DNA of 64,000 nt. Source: Paenarthrobacter nitroguajacolicus (lineage in GTDB: Bacteria; Actinomycetota; Actinomycetes; Actinomycetales; Micrococcaceae). Both the position numbers and the translations under genes were made by a program. The DNA lies in the NCBI RefSeq assembly GCF_029952445.1, contig NZ_JAQPPK010000001.1, positions 211,925 through 275,924 on the forward strand. The letters are read 5' to 3'. Below, one piece after another: positions 36,290-44,332 of this stretch. The notes beneath the pieces were generated by a model that saw only the letters and a program-made list of their open reading frames with translations, did no database searches and was not told where the DNA came from. Numbering within the stretch: position 1 is the stretch's first letter; every line of letters starts with the position of its first letter.

Positions 36290-36841
36290 CTAGCGGGCGT
36301 CCCCCACGAAGCATTTTCCGGTGGACAGGACGGGCAGCACCGTGACCACTACACCGCCGTCGCGTATCTGGCCCATGACGCAGGAATTGCCGGACAACGC
36401 GGCCGCCTCCATGGCGTCGACATCCAGGCCGGTGGGCGTACGGGTGACCGATACCTCAATCTTGTCCTGGGCGATTCCGGCCGATACCAGGGCCGAACGC
36501 AGCGCTTCCCTGTCCGGTTTGGGGTTGCCGGCTACAAGGTTCTTAAGCGTGGTCTCCACTGTCGAGGCGGTGGCAGACACGGCGGGATCAGGGCTTTCCG
36601 TGGGTGCCGTGCTGGCACTGGCGCTGTCTGGCGGAGTGGTTTCGCCGCCGGCTGACGGACTGGCGGTGCTGGTGCCCGCGGCTGTGGTGCCGGTTGCCGT
36701 CGTCGTGGGCGCAGGCGCAGCGGTGCAAGCGGTCATCATGACTGCCGCGGCGATCATCAGCGACCATCCTGCCAAGCGGACATTGGTGGTGACAGCCTGA
36801 GCCGGCCGGCCATGCTTCGGTGTGGTTCCCCTGATTATCAC
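36290..36841 (-). CDS. putative lipoprotein of unknown function (DUF6993-like)
   Basis: 183 aa. A hydrophobic stretch SLMIAAAVMMTAC ends in a lipobox-like cysteine (residue about 39). A Thr/Ser/Pro-rich linker of about 60 residues follows, then a small folded domain (TLKNLVAGNPKPDREALRSALVSAGIAQDKIEVSVTR) with two cysteines (NSCVMG, GKCFVG) that could form a disulfide. It resembles short secreted domains annotated DUF6993 in Micrococcaceae; I am not certain. The start (GTG 36841) is uncertain, and a later start nearer the signal is possible. Confidence 0.65.
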   Translation of the reverse strand: MIIRGTTPKHGRPAQAVTTNVRLAGWSLMIAAAVMMTACTAAPAPTTTATGTTAAGTSTASPSAGGETTPPDSASASTAPTESPDPAVSATASTVETTLKNLVAGNPKPDREALRSALVSAGIAQDKIEVSVTRTPTGLDVDAMEAAALSGNSCVMGQIRDGGVVVTVLPVLSTGKCFVGDAR

Positions 36842-36943
36842 CTAGCCATTGTGCCATTCACAGGAGGCCCGAACGGGCGTACCGTGTGCTGGGAGGTTTA
36901 CGGGAGGGTTCCAAGGACCCGAATGAAAGGTGGGGTGCACATC

Positions 36944-37396
36944 ATGAGCGGACAAGTCGTGAGTGGACAAGCCGCAGACGCCGTTGCGTCGACCACGATC
37001 GTTGCCGGGCAGGAACAGGTGTGGGAAGCCCTGACAGATCCGGCCCTCATCAAGCAGTACTTTCTGGGGACCAACGTCACTACCACCTGGAAAACAGGCG
37101 ACCCAATAACTTACTCCGGTGAATACAACGGTAAGGAATACGAAGACAAAGGCACTGTCCTGGTATTCGAACCTCCTGTGCGGCTCAAAAACACGCATTT
37201 CAGTCCTTCGTCGGGACTTGCGGACACCCCGGAGAACCATCACACCGTTGAGTACGCCCTGGCCGCGGTTCCCGGCGGAACCACCGTTACCATCACGCAG
37301 GGAAACAATAGGAGCCAAGAAGAAGTGGCATCCTCCACCGCCATGTGGCAGCAGGTGCTGGGCAACCTCAAGGAATTCCTGGAGTCCAGGTCCTAG
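36944..37396 (+). CDS. SRPBCC / AHSA1-like domain protein
   Basis: 150 aa from ATG 36944 (AAGGTGG about 9 nt upstream). It has the START-like fold of the Aha1 C-terminal family: TTIVAGQEQVWEALTDPALIKQYFLGTNVTTTWKTGDPITYSGEYNGKEYEDKGTVL, and a C-terminal helix MWQQVLGNLKEFLESRS. Members bind small hydrophobic ligands, but no partner can be named. A hairpin at 37401-37432 follows. Confidence 0.85.
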   Translation: MSGQVVSGQAADAVASTTIVAGQEQVWEALTDPALIKQYFLGTNVTTTWKTGDPITYSGEYNGKEYEDKGTVLVFEPPVRLKNTHFSPSSGLADTPENHHTVEYALAAVPGGTTVTITQGNNRSQEEVASSTAMWQQVLGNLKEFLESRS

Positions 37397-37400
37397 GAAA

Positions 37401-37432
37401 CACCCTCCCTGGACTGTGATCCAAGGAGGGTG
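37401..37432 (+). terminator. hairpin after the SRPBCC gene
   Basis: CACCCTCCCTGGA / TCCAAGGAGGGTG stem with one mismatch and a 6-nt loop. There is no U-tract. It may also serve tRNA-Arg on the other strand. Confidence 0.55.
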
Positions 37433-37437
37433 AATTG

Positions 37438-37510
37438 TGCCCCAGGAGGGAATCGAACCCCCGACCGGCGGATTAGAAGGCCGCTGCTCTATCCCCTGAG
37501 CTACTGGGGC
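37438..37510 (-). tRNA. tRNA-Arg (anticodon TCT)
   Basis: 73-nt cloverleaf: acceptor GCCCCAG/CTGGGGC, discriminator A; D arm TAGCTCAGGGGATAGAGCA; anticodon loop CTTCTAA; T arm GGGGGTTCGATTCCCTC. CCA is not encoded. Confidence 0.95.
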
Positions 37511-37730
37511 GCACCGACGCGAATGACTACGTGGGCCGCTCGCGCCACAAAGAGTTTACATGCGATCGCTTGGTCACCCGCCATCTCCACGCTGGGTGCA
37601 TCTATTCCTCAACAACGGGCTTGTCGCCGTAGTTATTCACATAGCGGAGGACACGACTGCCATGACCAATGTCATTCGATGAAGCTGGAGGGGCCGGACA
37701 GGCACTTCCCTACATCGTTAAGGACCACCA

Positions 37731-38285
37731 ATGAATGACATGATCACCGTCAGGGGCTTCGTGGCCTCGGACGTGAAGAGTTCCACCACCACCCGCGGCA
37801 CAGCAACTGCGTCGTTCCGTCTTGGAACCACGGAACGGCGGTACGACCGTTCGACCAACACCTGGGTGGACGGTAATACAAACTGGTACACGGTGCAGTC
37901 GTTTCGCTACCTTGCCGGACACGTCGGCTGCAGCATCAAAAAGGGGCAGCGGGTCCTGGTTGTTGGAAAGCTTCGCCTGAGGCAGTGGGAACACGAAGGC
38001 CGCGTCTACCACGTAGCCGAAATCGATGCCGAATCCGTTGGCCACGACCTCATGTGGGGCTCCGCGAACTTCACGCGGATGAACGGAACCTCAACGACGC
38101 CCTCGGATTCTGTTCCGCCGACGGAAGGACCTGGCACTCCCCCAGGCAACAGCGACTGGGAGGTCCCTGAGGAGGGCCAGGTGCCGCCGGACGAAGAAAC
38201 CGTACCGTCCGGGTTGGATGAAGCCGACGGCGAAGAACCCCTGGTGAACACATCCACCGGTGAGCTGGTGCGAGCCGGCGTTTGA
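37731..38285 (+). CDS. single-stranded DNA-binding protein paralogue
   Basis: 184 aa. It has an N-terminal OB fold with ITVRGFVASDVKSSTTTRGTATASFRLGTTERRYD, WYTVQSFRYLAGHVGCSIKKGQRVLVVGKLRLRQWEHEGRVYHVAEIDAESVGHDL. The tail is acidic and Pro-rich but lacks the canonical DDDIPF-like tip of the replicative SSB, ending TSTGELVRAGV. It is therefore an accessory SSB (SsbB-type), perhaps for recombination or competence-like processes. AAGGA precedes the ATG by 6 nt. Confidence 0.88.
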   Translation: MNDMITVRGFVASDVKSSTTTRGTATASFRLGTTERRYDRSTNTWVDGNTNWYTVQSFRYLAGHVGCSIKKGQRVLVVGKLRLRQWEHEGRVYHVAEIDAESVGHDLMWGSANFTRMNGTSTTPSDSVPPTEGPGTPPGNSDWEVPEEGQVPPDEETVPSGLDEADGEEPLVNTSTGELVRAGV

Positions 38286-38396
38286 AAATCTCCTGGCATC
38301 CCGTGCCGTGGACGGATGCCGGACAGTAGAACGGGACAAGGGCGGACCCCGAAGGTACTGAAGCCCGGGGTTCGGCCCTGCCGTCGATTACCGCCC

Positions 38397-38402
38397 TAAA
38401 GT
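38397..38402 (+). promoter_or_regulatory. -10 box of predicted leaderless transcript (AlkD-like gene)
   Basis: TAAAGT, 6 nt before the ATG at 38409. Confidence 0.5.
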
Positions 38403-38408
38403 GGGGGC

Positions 38409-39089
38409 ATGTCCACTGCTGAACTCATTGAGTCCATACGTTCAAAGCTGCGTTCGGAAGGCGACGCCGATCGCGCACGTGGCGCCCAGGCATACATGAA
38501 GTCCGATATGCCTTCCCACGGTGTCCGGGTCCCGGACGTTCGCAGGATTGCCAAGGCCGCCGCCAAGGAGTTTCCCCCGTCGGCGCCGGAGGAACTCCGC
38601 AGTGCCGTCTTGACCCTGTGGCGGGAAGCAGCGGCACGGGAGGAGCGCTACGCGGCCATCGATCTCACTGGCCTGCCGATGGTCAAGGACGATCTGCTCA
38701 TGCTGCCGGTCTACGAGGAAATCATCCGGACGGGTGCCTGGTGGGACCTTGTGGACGGCGTATCGCACCGTATCTGCGCCCTCTTGCTGGCCCACAAGGA
38801 CGAGATGACCCCGCTGATGCTTCAGTGGGCCCAGGACGCCGACATGTGGATCCGGAGGGCCGCCATCACTGCTCAACTTGGCGCGAAAGCTGCCACAGAC
38901 ACGGCGCTGCTGGCCCGGGTGATCACGGCAAACCTGGCTGATCAGGACTTTTTCATCCGCAAGGCGATCGGCTGGGCACTGCGCGAGTACAGCAAAACCA
39001 ATCCCGGCTGGGTCAGCGACTTTGTGGAAGAAAACGTGGGAGCATTGAGCCCTTTGTCCGCACGGGAGGCCATGCGGCTCATCAGATGA
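38409..39089 (+). CDS. DNA alkylation repair protein (AlkD-like HEAT-repeat glycosylase)
   Basis: 226 aa built of HEAT-like helical repeats: AYMKSDMPSHGVRVPDVRRIAK, FPPSAPEELRSAVLTLWREAAAREERYAAI, WWDLVDGVSHRICALLL, WIRRAAITAQL, DFFIRKAIGWALREYSKTNPGWV. The last three contain the Trp, Asp and Arg typical of the AlkC/AlkD lesion-recognition cleft. It removes cationic alkylated bases. The 3' end overlaps the convergent mannosyltransferase gene by 8 nt. Confidence 0.93.
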   Translation: MSTAELIESIRSKLRSEGDADRARGAQAYMKSDMPSHGVRVPDVRRIAKAAAKEFPPSAPEELRSAVLTLWREAAAREERYAAIDLTGLPMVKDDLLMLPVYEEIIRTGAWWDLVDGVSHRICALLLAHKDEMTPLMLQWAQDADMWIRRAAITAQLGAKAATDTALLARVITANLADQDFFIRKAIGWALREYSKTNPGWVSDFVEENVGALSPLSAREAMRLIR

Positions 39090-40656
39090 TGGGGCGGTGT
39101 CCTGGTTCGTCGCGCTTGCGGAACAAACTCTTGGTTTTCGGATCCACAAAGATCAGGTAGACGGCGAAGAGGAGAGCGATGATGGCGGCAGCGTTCCTGG
39201 CGAGCGTGAGAGCCAGGCCGAGGTCCTCGCTCTGCAGGTACGGAAAAACGTCCAACTGGTCAGAGATGGCATAGACCATGAAGAACGACATGATGAAGTA
39301 GACAGCCTTGACTTGCCAGTCGTTGCGGATACCTGTTACGGCAAAGAGCGGTATCAACCAAACCACGTACCAGGACTGAATCATCGGTGCCAGGATCACG
39401 ATGGCGGCAAATGCCAGCGTCAGTCGACGCATCAGGCGGTCGTAATCACCGCGGAAGATCTGCCAGGCGACCGCCCCCACCATGAGCACCTTGCCGGCGT
39501 CGTAAACCCACTTGGCCATGCCCCAACCATCCAGGCCGAACACGTTGAAAATCGAAGCAACAACCAAGCCGATCAGTCCCACCGGGGCATACCAAATCCA
39601 GATGCTGCCAGGGGCGGAAAGACCATTAATCCAGCCAAAGCCGAACCCGTTGACAAGGCTCAGAGCGTACAACAGTCCAAAACTAAGGCCGGCGGTGAGG
39701 AACCAGTACAGGAACTTCCGCGGCCAGGAGGCACCCTTGCCTGCCCATAACAGTCCAATGAAGGGCAGGAACACGATGGTGATGGGCTTGACGGATATAG
39801 ACAACGTGACCAGCACGATGCCGAGAACAACCCTGCGTGTGGCGCAGTAGTAGAGGCCGGCCAAGGCCAAGCCGATCATCAGTGCGTCATTGTGGACGCT
39901 CGCGATGAAGTTGGTGAGAAAGAGCGGATTTGCGGCTGTCAGCCACAGCGCGCGGTGCGGATTCACACCGTGCAGCTCAGCAAGCTTGGGCACGTACACA
40001 ATGCAGAGCACGATCCCCACCAAGGCAACCAAACGGAACAGCATGATGCTGGCTTCAGGTTGGACGTTGGTCACCCAGACTACGAACTGTTCGATCCACA
40101 GGAACAGCTGTCCATAAGGGACCGGTGCTTCCGTCCACATCTTGTCCGCACCCAACTGGAAATAGTTGGGCAGGGCCGAGATGCCGTTCTTGTACGGATT
40201 CATGCCCTCGACCATGAGGCGTCCCTGGCCGATGTAGGCGTAAACGTCCCTGCTGAAGAGGGGAACCGTGAACATCATCGGCAGTCCCCAGGCCACAACG
40301 GCCTGAAGGGTAGCCTTGCGGGCTTCCAGCCCCCACACCCTGACACGTTGGCCGAGCCGGAGCCAGGCCCGCACAAGCAGCATGCCGCCGACGGAAAGAA
40401 GAACGATGGAGAGGGCGACTCCCGCGCCCTCGGTGCGCATCCAGATAAAGAGCGGCAGCCGCCGCAGTTCGGACACCGGAGCAAGCCAACCCACACCCAA
40501 AGATCCGAACACCATGAACATCGAACCGATGAAGCCGGCGATCAGGGGCGAACGCGCGTTATCCACCTCGCTGGCTGCAGCAGCATCCGCCGTCGGCGCT
40601 GCTGTCCCTGCCTTCTGGGCGGCGGGTACGGGCACCGTCATGTGGTCGTCATCCAA
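39082..40656 (-). CDS. polyprenol-phosphomannose-dependent alpha-1,6-mannosyltransferase (MptA/MptB family, GT-C)
   Basis: 524 aa with 12-13 membrane segments after a 45-residue cytoplasmic N-terminus. It shows MptB-like features: FGSLGVGWLAPVSELRRLPLF, MMFTVPLFSRDVYAYIGQGRLMVEGMNPYKNGISAL (Arg-Asp in the first loop) and TEAPVPYGQLFLW. Such enzymes extend the mannan backbone of lipomannan using polyprenyl-P-mannose. The start is uncertain: ATG 40656 was chosen, and ATG 40641 (MTVPVPA) is possible. Confidence 0.87.
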   Translation of the reverse strand: MDDDHMTVPVPAAQKAGTAAPTADAAAASEVDNARSPLIAGFIGSMFMVFGSLGVGWLAPVSELRRLPLFIWMRTEGAGVALSIVLLSVGGMLLVRAWLRLGQRVRVWGLEARKATLQAVVAWGLPMMFTVPLFSRDVYAYIGQGRLMVEGMNPYKNGISALPNYFQLGADKMWTEAPVPYGQLFLWIEQFVVWVTNVQPEASIMLFRLVALVGIVLCIVYVPKLAELHGVNPHRALWLTAANPLFLTNFIASVHNDALMIGLALAGLYYCATRRVVLGIVLVTLSISVKPITIVFLPFIGLLWAGKGASWPRKFLYWFLTAGLSFGLLYALSLVNGFGFGWINGLSAPGSIWIWYAPVGLIGLVVASIFNVFGLDGWGMAKWVYDAGKVLMVGAVAWQIFRGDYDRLMRRLTLAFAAIVILAPMIQSWYVVWLIPLFAVTGIRNDWQVKAVYFIMSFFMVYAISDQLDVFPYLQSEDLGLALTLARNAAAIIALLFAVYLIFVDPKTKSLFRKRDEPGHRPII

Positions 40657-40776
40657 TCGTTCGCCCGGTAAATTCGGGACAAAAATTCTGCGTCTTCGGG
40701 GCTTCCGCAGCAGGAAGAAACGACACTGCTGCGCTCAAAAATCGTACCATCGGAGCACTTGGAACCGGCTGAAGGA

Positions 40777-40782
40777 TAGGCT
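40777..40782 (+). promoter_or_regulatory. -10 box of predicted leaderless transcript (orn)
   Basis: TAGGCT, 6 nt before the GTG at 40789; AAGGA lies further away, at 40772-40776. Confidence 0.4.
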
Positions 40783-40788
40783 AGGCGC

Positions 40789-41424
40789 GTGCCTATTACT
40801 AATGAACGCATCGTCTGGATCGACTGCGAAATGACCGGCCTGGACCTCAAGAACGACGCCCTGATCGAGGTTGCCGCCCTGGTGACGGATTCCGAGCTCA
40901 ATATCCTGGGTGACGGCGTCGACGTCGTGATCAAGCCGGATGATGCCGCACTGGAACAAATGAACGACTTTGTGCGGGACATGCATACCCGCTCCAAACT
41001 TCTGGACGAGCTCCCATTCGGTAAGACCATGGCCGAGGCCGAAGCGCAGGTCCTGGAGTACATCGAGAAATGGGTTCCGGATCCCCGCAAGGCCCCCCTG
41101 GGTGGAAATTCCGTGGGGACGGACCGGATGTTCCTGGCCCGGGACATGCCGAACATCGTTGAGCACCTGCACTACCGTGTCATCGACGTCAGCACCATCA
41201 AGGAGCTGTCCCGGCGCTGGTTCCCGCGTGCCTACTTCCAGTCGCCCGCAAAGCACGGTGGACACCGTGCGCTCGGTGACATCAAGGACTCCATTGACGA
41301 ACTCCGCTACTACCGGGAAGCCGTCTTTGTTCCCGCACCTGGTCCCGACACTGCCACCGCCCAGCGCATTTCCAAGGACATCATGGCCAGCGCCGAAACC
41401 CTCGGATCCAGCGAAACGGTGTGA
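40789..41424 (+). CDS. orn: oligoribonuclease
   Basis: 211-aa DEDDh 3'-5' exonuclease: [22 protein letters not shown] (Asp, Glu), [15 protein letters not shown] (Asp), [23 protein letters not shown] (His, Asp). It degrades nanoRNA and pGpG-like dinucleotides. GTG start. The C-terminus is slightly longer than in E. coli (181 aa). A terminator-like GGTTTT/AAAACC dyad follows at about 41443. Confidence 0.96.
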   Translation: MPITNERIVWIDCEMTGLDLKNDALIEVAALVTDSELNILGDGVDVVIKPDDAALEQMNDFVRDMHTRSKLLDELPFGKTMAEAEAQVLEYIEKWVPDPRKAPLGGNSVGTDRMFLARDMPNIVEHLHYRVIDVSTIKELSRRWFPRAYFQSPAKHGGHRALGDIKDSIDELRYYREAVFVPAPGPDTATAQRISKDIMASAETLGSSETV

Positions 41425-41512
41425 TCTGCGCCATTTTTAAAGGTTTTTTCGCCAAAACCGGCAAAAGTGGACTTTGCACCCCAAAACAGCAGGTAAGCTA
41501 TTTGTCGTTGCC

Positions 41513-41541
41513 TTCGAGGAAAGCCGGTCAAACGGTATAAC
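41513..41541 (+). promoter_or_regulatory. candidate promoter for tRNA-His
   Basis: TTCGAG (41513-41518), 17-nt spacer, TATAAC (41536-41541), about 15 nt before the tRNA. Confidence 0.45.
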
Positions 41542-41556
41542 CGAAAAGGGCACATG

Positions 41557-41632
41557 GTGGGCTTAGCTCAGTTGGCAGAGCGCCTGGTTGTGGTCCAGGA
41601 GGTCGCGGGTTCAACCCCCGTAGCTCACCCCA
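41557..41632 (+). tRNA. tRNA-His (anticodon GTG)
   Basis: Cloverleaf with acceptor GTGGGCT/AGCTCAC, discriminator C and encoded CCA (41630-41632). The G at 41556 provides the G-1 that pairs with C73, the tRNA-His identity element. Anticodon loop TTGTGGT, T arm GCGGGTTCAACCCCCGT. Confidence 0.94.
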
Positions 41633-41661
41633 CCGAGATTGGCTGCAGAGCCGGTTTCCAC

Positions 41662-41693
41662 AAAGGCCGCACCGGTTATCCGGTGCGGCCTTT
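41662..41693 (+). terminator. terminator after tRNA-His
   Basis: Perfect 14-bp stem AAAGGCCGCACCGG with loop TTAT, followed by GCTTTT. Confidence 0.9.
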
Positions 41694-41752
41694 GCTTTTA
41701 ACCCGAAGCCGGAACGCCCCGGACCTTAGCGACCAACAAAGGAAGAACCGAC

Positions 41753-42325
41753 ATGACCGTCCTGCCAGTGACCATTTGGGGCGAACCCGTTTTGCACCGC
41801 CGGGCAAGCGAAGTCGAAGTCTTCGACGACGAACTGCGCGCCTTGATCGCTGACATGTTCGAGACTAACGATGCAGCCAACGGCGTGGGCCTCGCTGCGC
41901 CGCAGGTGGGCGTGGGCAAACGCATTTTCGTCTACAAGTACGACAACGACGACGACGTCCCGCCGCAGGGCGTAGTGGTCAACCCGGTACTCACCCTTTC
42001 CAAAGTCTCCGGCGCACTTCCGGACCCCGATGAGGACGTTGAAGGCTGCTTGTCCTTCCCCGGCGAGTATTACCCTTTGCAGCGCGCCGACTGGACGCGG
42101 GTTCAAGGCTTCGATGGAGACGGCAATCCCGTGGAATTTGAAGCGACCGGCTGGTTCGCCCGGATTCTTCAACATGAGTTCGACCACTTGGATGGCAAGC
42201 TCTACGTGAACCGCTTGGTGGACCGCTACTCGAGGAAAGCCATGAAACAGGCCAAGAAAAACGGCTGGGGCGTGCCCGGCCTGACGTGGATGCCCGGCGT
42301 CGACCCCGATCCCTTCGGGCACTAA
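41753..42325 (+). CDS. def: peptide deformylase
   Basis: 190 aa with all three motifs: GVGLAAPQVGV, EGCLSFPGEY (Cys ligand) and QHEFDHLDGKLY (HEXXH). It removes the formyl group from nascent N-termini. SD GGAAGAA before ATG. The following acyltransferase-like gene begins 3 nt after the stop. Confidence 0.97.
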   Translation: MTVLPVTIWGEPVLHRRASEVEVFDDELRALIADMFETNDAANGVGLAAPQVGVGKRIFVYKYDNDDDVPPQGVVVNPVLTLSKVSGALPDPDEDVEGCLSFPGEYYPLQRADWTRVQGFDGDGNPVEFEATGWFARILQHEFDHLDGKLYVNRLVDRYSRKAMKQAKKNGWGVPGLTWMPGVDPDPFGH

Positions 42326-42328
42326 GGC

Positions 42329-43141
42329 ATGGAAACCGGCACCCACGCCGAGCTGTTCAAGCTCCTGGACATCAGCGCCGAGGACGCACAGGAGTGTGCC
42401 GCCCTTTTGGCGACGCCTCCTGACAGCAACGTCCAACAAGCACTGGACGCCATGAAAGCCCGCCTCGGCACGTATCCGGTGGAAAGCATCACGGCAGTCG
42501 ACGCACCCGAAGCAGCCTGGATCGAAGCACTGCTTCGCTTCGCCCCGTTGGTCCACGCGTACCACCTTGAGCTGGGCATCGAGCCTGCCGTGTCCGCGGC
42601 ATCGCTGGCAGATGTGGGCTTGCAGTTGCGGATCAACCGGAGGGTCCATGGCCGTTTCGGACTCGACACTTGGGGTTGGCTGACGCTTCACATGGCCGGC
42701 AACCTGCTTCGACTCGGGAGGTTGCAGTTCCATCTGGTTCCTGCGGGCGTTTCGGCTTCAGGCTGGGTGCTGGGTGTGCACATTCCCGAAGACGGTGGCC
42801 TCTCCCCCGCCTTGGTGGACGGAAGCTTCGCAGAAGCCCGCGCCTTTTTCTCTCGTCATTTTCCCGACAAGCCGGCAACCGTGGCCACTTGCGACTCGTG
42901 GATGCTGGATCCATATCTTTCGGAGAAACTTCCCAACAGCAACATCGCGTCCTTCGCGCGCCGCTTTACCCTTGATCGCTGCACCGACGCACCCACCGAC
43001 GCTGTGTACTTCACCTTCCGGCAGCGTGGCCTCCAGGATCTGGAAAAACTTCCCCGGGAAACCTCACTTCAGCGCGTGGTCCTGGAACGAATCGACGACG
43101 GCGGCACCTGGCAACTTGGGCACGGTCACCTGGCGCTGTAG
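42329..43141 (+). CDS. two-domain acyltransferase (NAT_N / GNAT_C type)
   Basis: 270 aa. The N-terminal about 120 residues are helical (AELFKLLDISAEDAQECAALLATPPDS). The C-terminal half matches the GNAT_C pattern: RINRRVHGRFGLDTWGWLTLHMAGNLLRLGRLQFHL, VHIPEDGGLSPALVDGSFAEARAFFSRHFP, CDSWMLDPYLSEKLPNSNIASFARRFTL. Substrate unknown. Start 3 nt after def with no separate promoter, so it is cotranscribed and likely translationally coupled. The stop overlaps the convergent HNH gene by 16 nt. Confidence 0.8.
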   Translation: METGTHAELFKLLDISAEDAQECAALLATPPDSNVQQALDAMKARLGTYPVESITAVDAPEAAWIEALLRFAPLVHAYHLELGIEPAVSAASLADVGLQLRINRRVHGRFGLDTWGWLTLHMAGNLLRLGRLQFHLVPAGVSASGWVLGVHIPEDGGLSPALVDGSFAEARAFFSRHFPDKPATVATCDSWMLDPYLSEKLPNSNIASFARRFTLDRCTDAPTDAVYFTFRQRGLQDLEKLPRETSLQRVVLERIDDGGTWQLGHGHLAL

Positions 43142-43926
43142 ATAGTCTGCTGCTCAGGGCAGGAGGCCAGGACGCCCTTCATGGCATCCTTCTCAGCCTG
43201 GGTGACCCAGAGCCGGTAGGCGGTCTTCACTGAGATCTGCCGGGCAACGTAGTGGCAGCGGAAGTTCTTATTCGCCGGCAACCATGTCGCGGCGTCTCCG
43301 GCTCCTTTTTTCACATTCGCCGGGCCATCTGCCGCAATCAGGTTCAGGGGGTCATTGGCGAGGGTTTGCCGCTGCTGGACCGTCAGCTGCTGGGCTCCCT
43401 TCTGCCAGGCGTCGGCCAAGGCCACCACGTGGTCGATCTGCACTGCAGAACTCGTTTCCTGTCCCCTCGTGAACTGCACTTGCAGTCCGATGTAGGGTTC
43501 GTTCAGTGTTCCGGCGGCTACCTTGCAGGAGGACCCTTCCGCGAACTTCACCGCAGTCATGTCGCGGCGGAGGATGTCGTTCCTGGTATCGCAACCATTG
43601 TGGTCGGCGTCGGCCCATGCCTGTCCGAAGGCGGCCCGGTCGTAGTCCGATTTCGGCGCCCGGCCTTTGACCTGCAGGCGCTCCAGGGCATCTGTGGCCT
43701 TTTCAGCGGCTACAGGCGCAGCGCCGCGCACAGGCTTCATCCATTCGGGGTTGTAGACCGGAGCTTCGCTTGGCCCGGACTGCGCGGGCTGTGCGACCTC
43801 GAACTGGCCGGCAGTAAAGAACCAGGAGAGCCCGGCGACGACGGTAGTGGCGACCAGGGCCAGTACCGTCCATGCTTGGCGTGACCGCCGACGGGCGCGT
43901 CTGTAGGCGGACCAGGTGATGCTCAA
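43126..43926 (-). CDS. membrane-anchored HNH (DUF1524) family endonuclease
   Basis: 266 aa from TTG 43926 (GGAG 4 nt upstream); the longer reading into the leader looks non-coding. A single N-terminal membrane helix (AWTVLALVATTVVAGLSWFF) follows a basic start, so the protein faces outside. The nuclease region has YDRAAFGQAWADADHNGCDTRNDIL, VQIDHVVALADAWQKGA (the DH of the His-Asn-His core), NDPLNLIAADGPANVKKG and WLPANKNFRCHYVARQI. It resembles secreted actinobacterial nucleases used in nutrient scavenging. Confidence 0.88.
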   Translation of the reverse strand: MSITWSAYRRARRRSRQAWTVLALVATTVVAGLSWFFTAGQFEVAQPAQSGPSEAPVYNPEWMKPVRGAAPVAAEKATDALERLQVKGRAPKSDYDRAAFGQAWADADHNGCDTRNDILRRDMTAVKFAEGSSCKVAAGTLNEPYIGLQVQFTRGQETSSAVQIDHVVALADAWQKGAQQLTVQQRQTLANDPLNLIAADGPANVKKGAGDAATWLPANKNFRCHYVARQISVKTAYRLWVTQAEKDAMKGVLASCPEQQTIYSAR

Positions 43927-44048
43927 GGGACTCCATCCAGTGGGGCAAGGTGTGTCATACGAGCGTATGGCAAGGCCCCGACAGTCAGAGTCGGTATCCA
44001 CAGTGTGTAGGAGAAGTCACACTGTGTTGAGGCAGGAAACAGGCCGGT

Positions 44049-44267
44049 TTATTGCTCGCGCATCACGCGCTGCAGGTCCTCGGCAGCCACCGCCAGAAGT
44101 CCGCGCAGTTGTTCGACGCGCTCGTCAGTAACGTCCCCTGTAACATTAGCCGCGACGGCTTGGTCCAGGAGTTTCTGGGCTTGCTTGTGATTGGCCTTGG
44201 CGACGTCCAAGGCGTGTTCCAGAGTGGTCTCATGTTCGATCGTTGATTCGTTTTCCATGAGTCCCAT
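44049..44267 (-). CDS. small conserved acidic protein, function unknown
   Basis: 72 aa, predicted all-helical (EHALDVAKANHKQAQKLLDQAVAANV...ERVEQLRGLLAVAAEDLQRVMREQ) with a heptad-like pattern. ATG 44267 chosen; ATG 44258 (MENEST) is equally possible with GGGA just before it. No known domain recognised. Confidence 0.55.
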   Translation of the reverse strand: MGLMENESTIEHETTLEHALDVAKANHKQAQKLLDQAVAANVTGDVTDERVEQLRGLLAVAAEDLQRVMREQ

Positions 44268-44277
44268 TCTGGTCAGG

Positions 44278-44311
44278 TTTCCCGGCCGATACCAGTGACC
44301 CGGCCGGGAAA
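44278..44311 (-). terminator. hairpin after the long GAPDH gene
   Basis: TTTCCCGGCCG / CGGCCGGGAAA perfect 11-bp stem with a 12-nt loop, just past the GAPDH stop (44333) and before the small gene. There is no long U-tract. Confidence 0.65.
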
Positions 44312-44332
44312 CCCCTGATAACTGCTGCGTGC

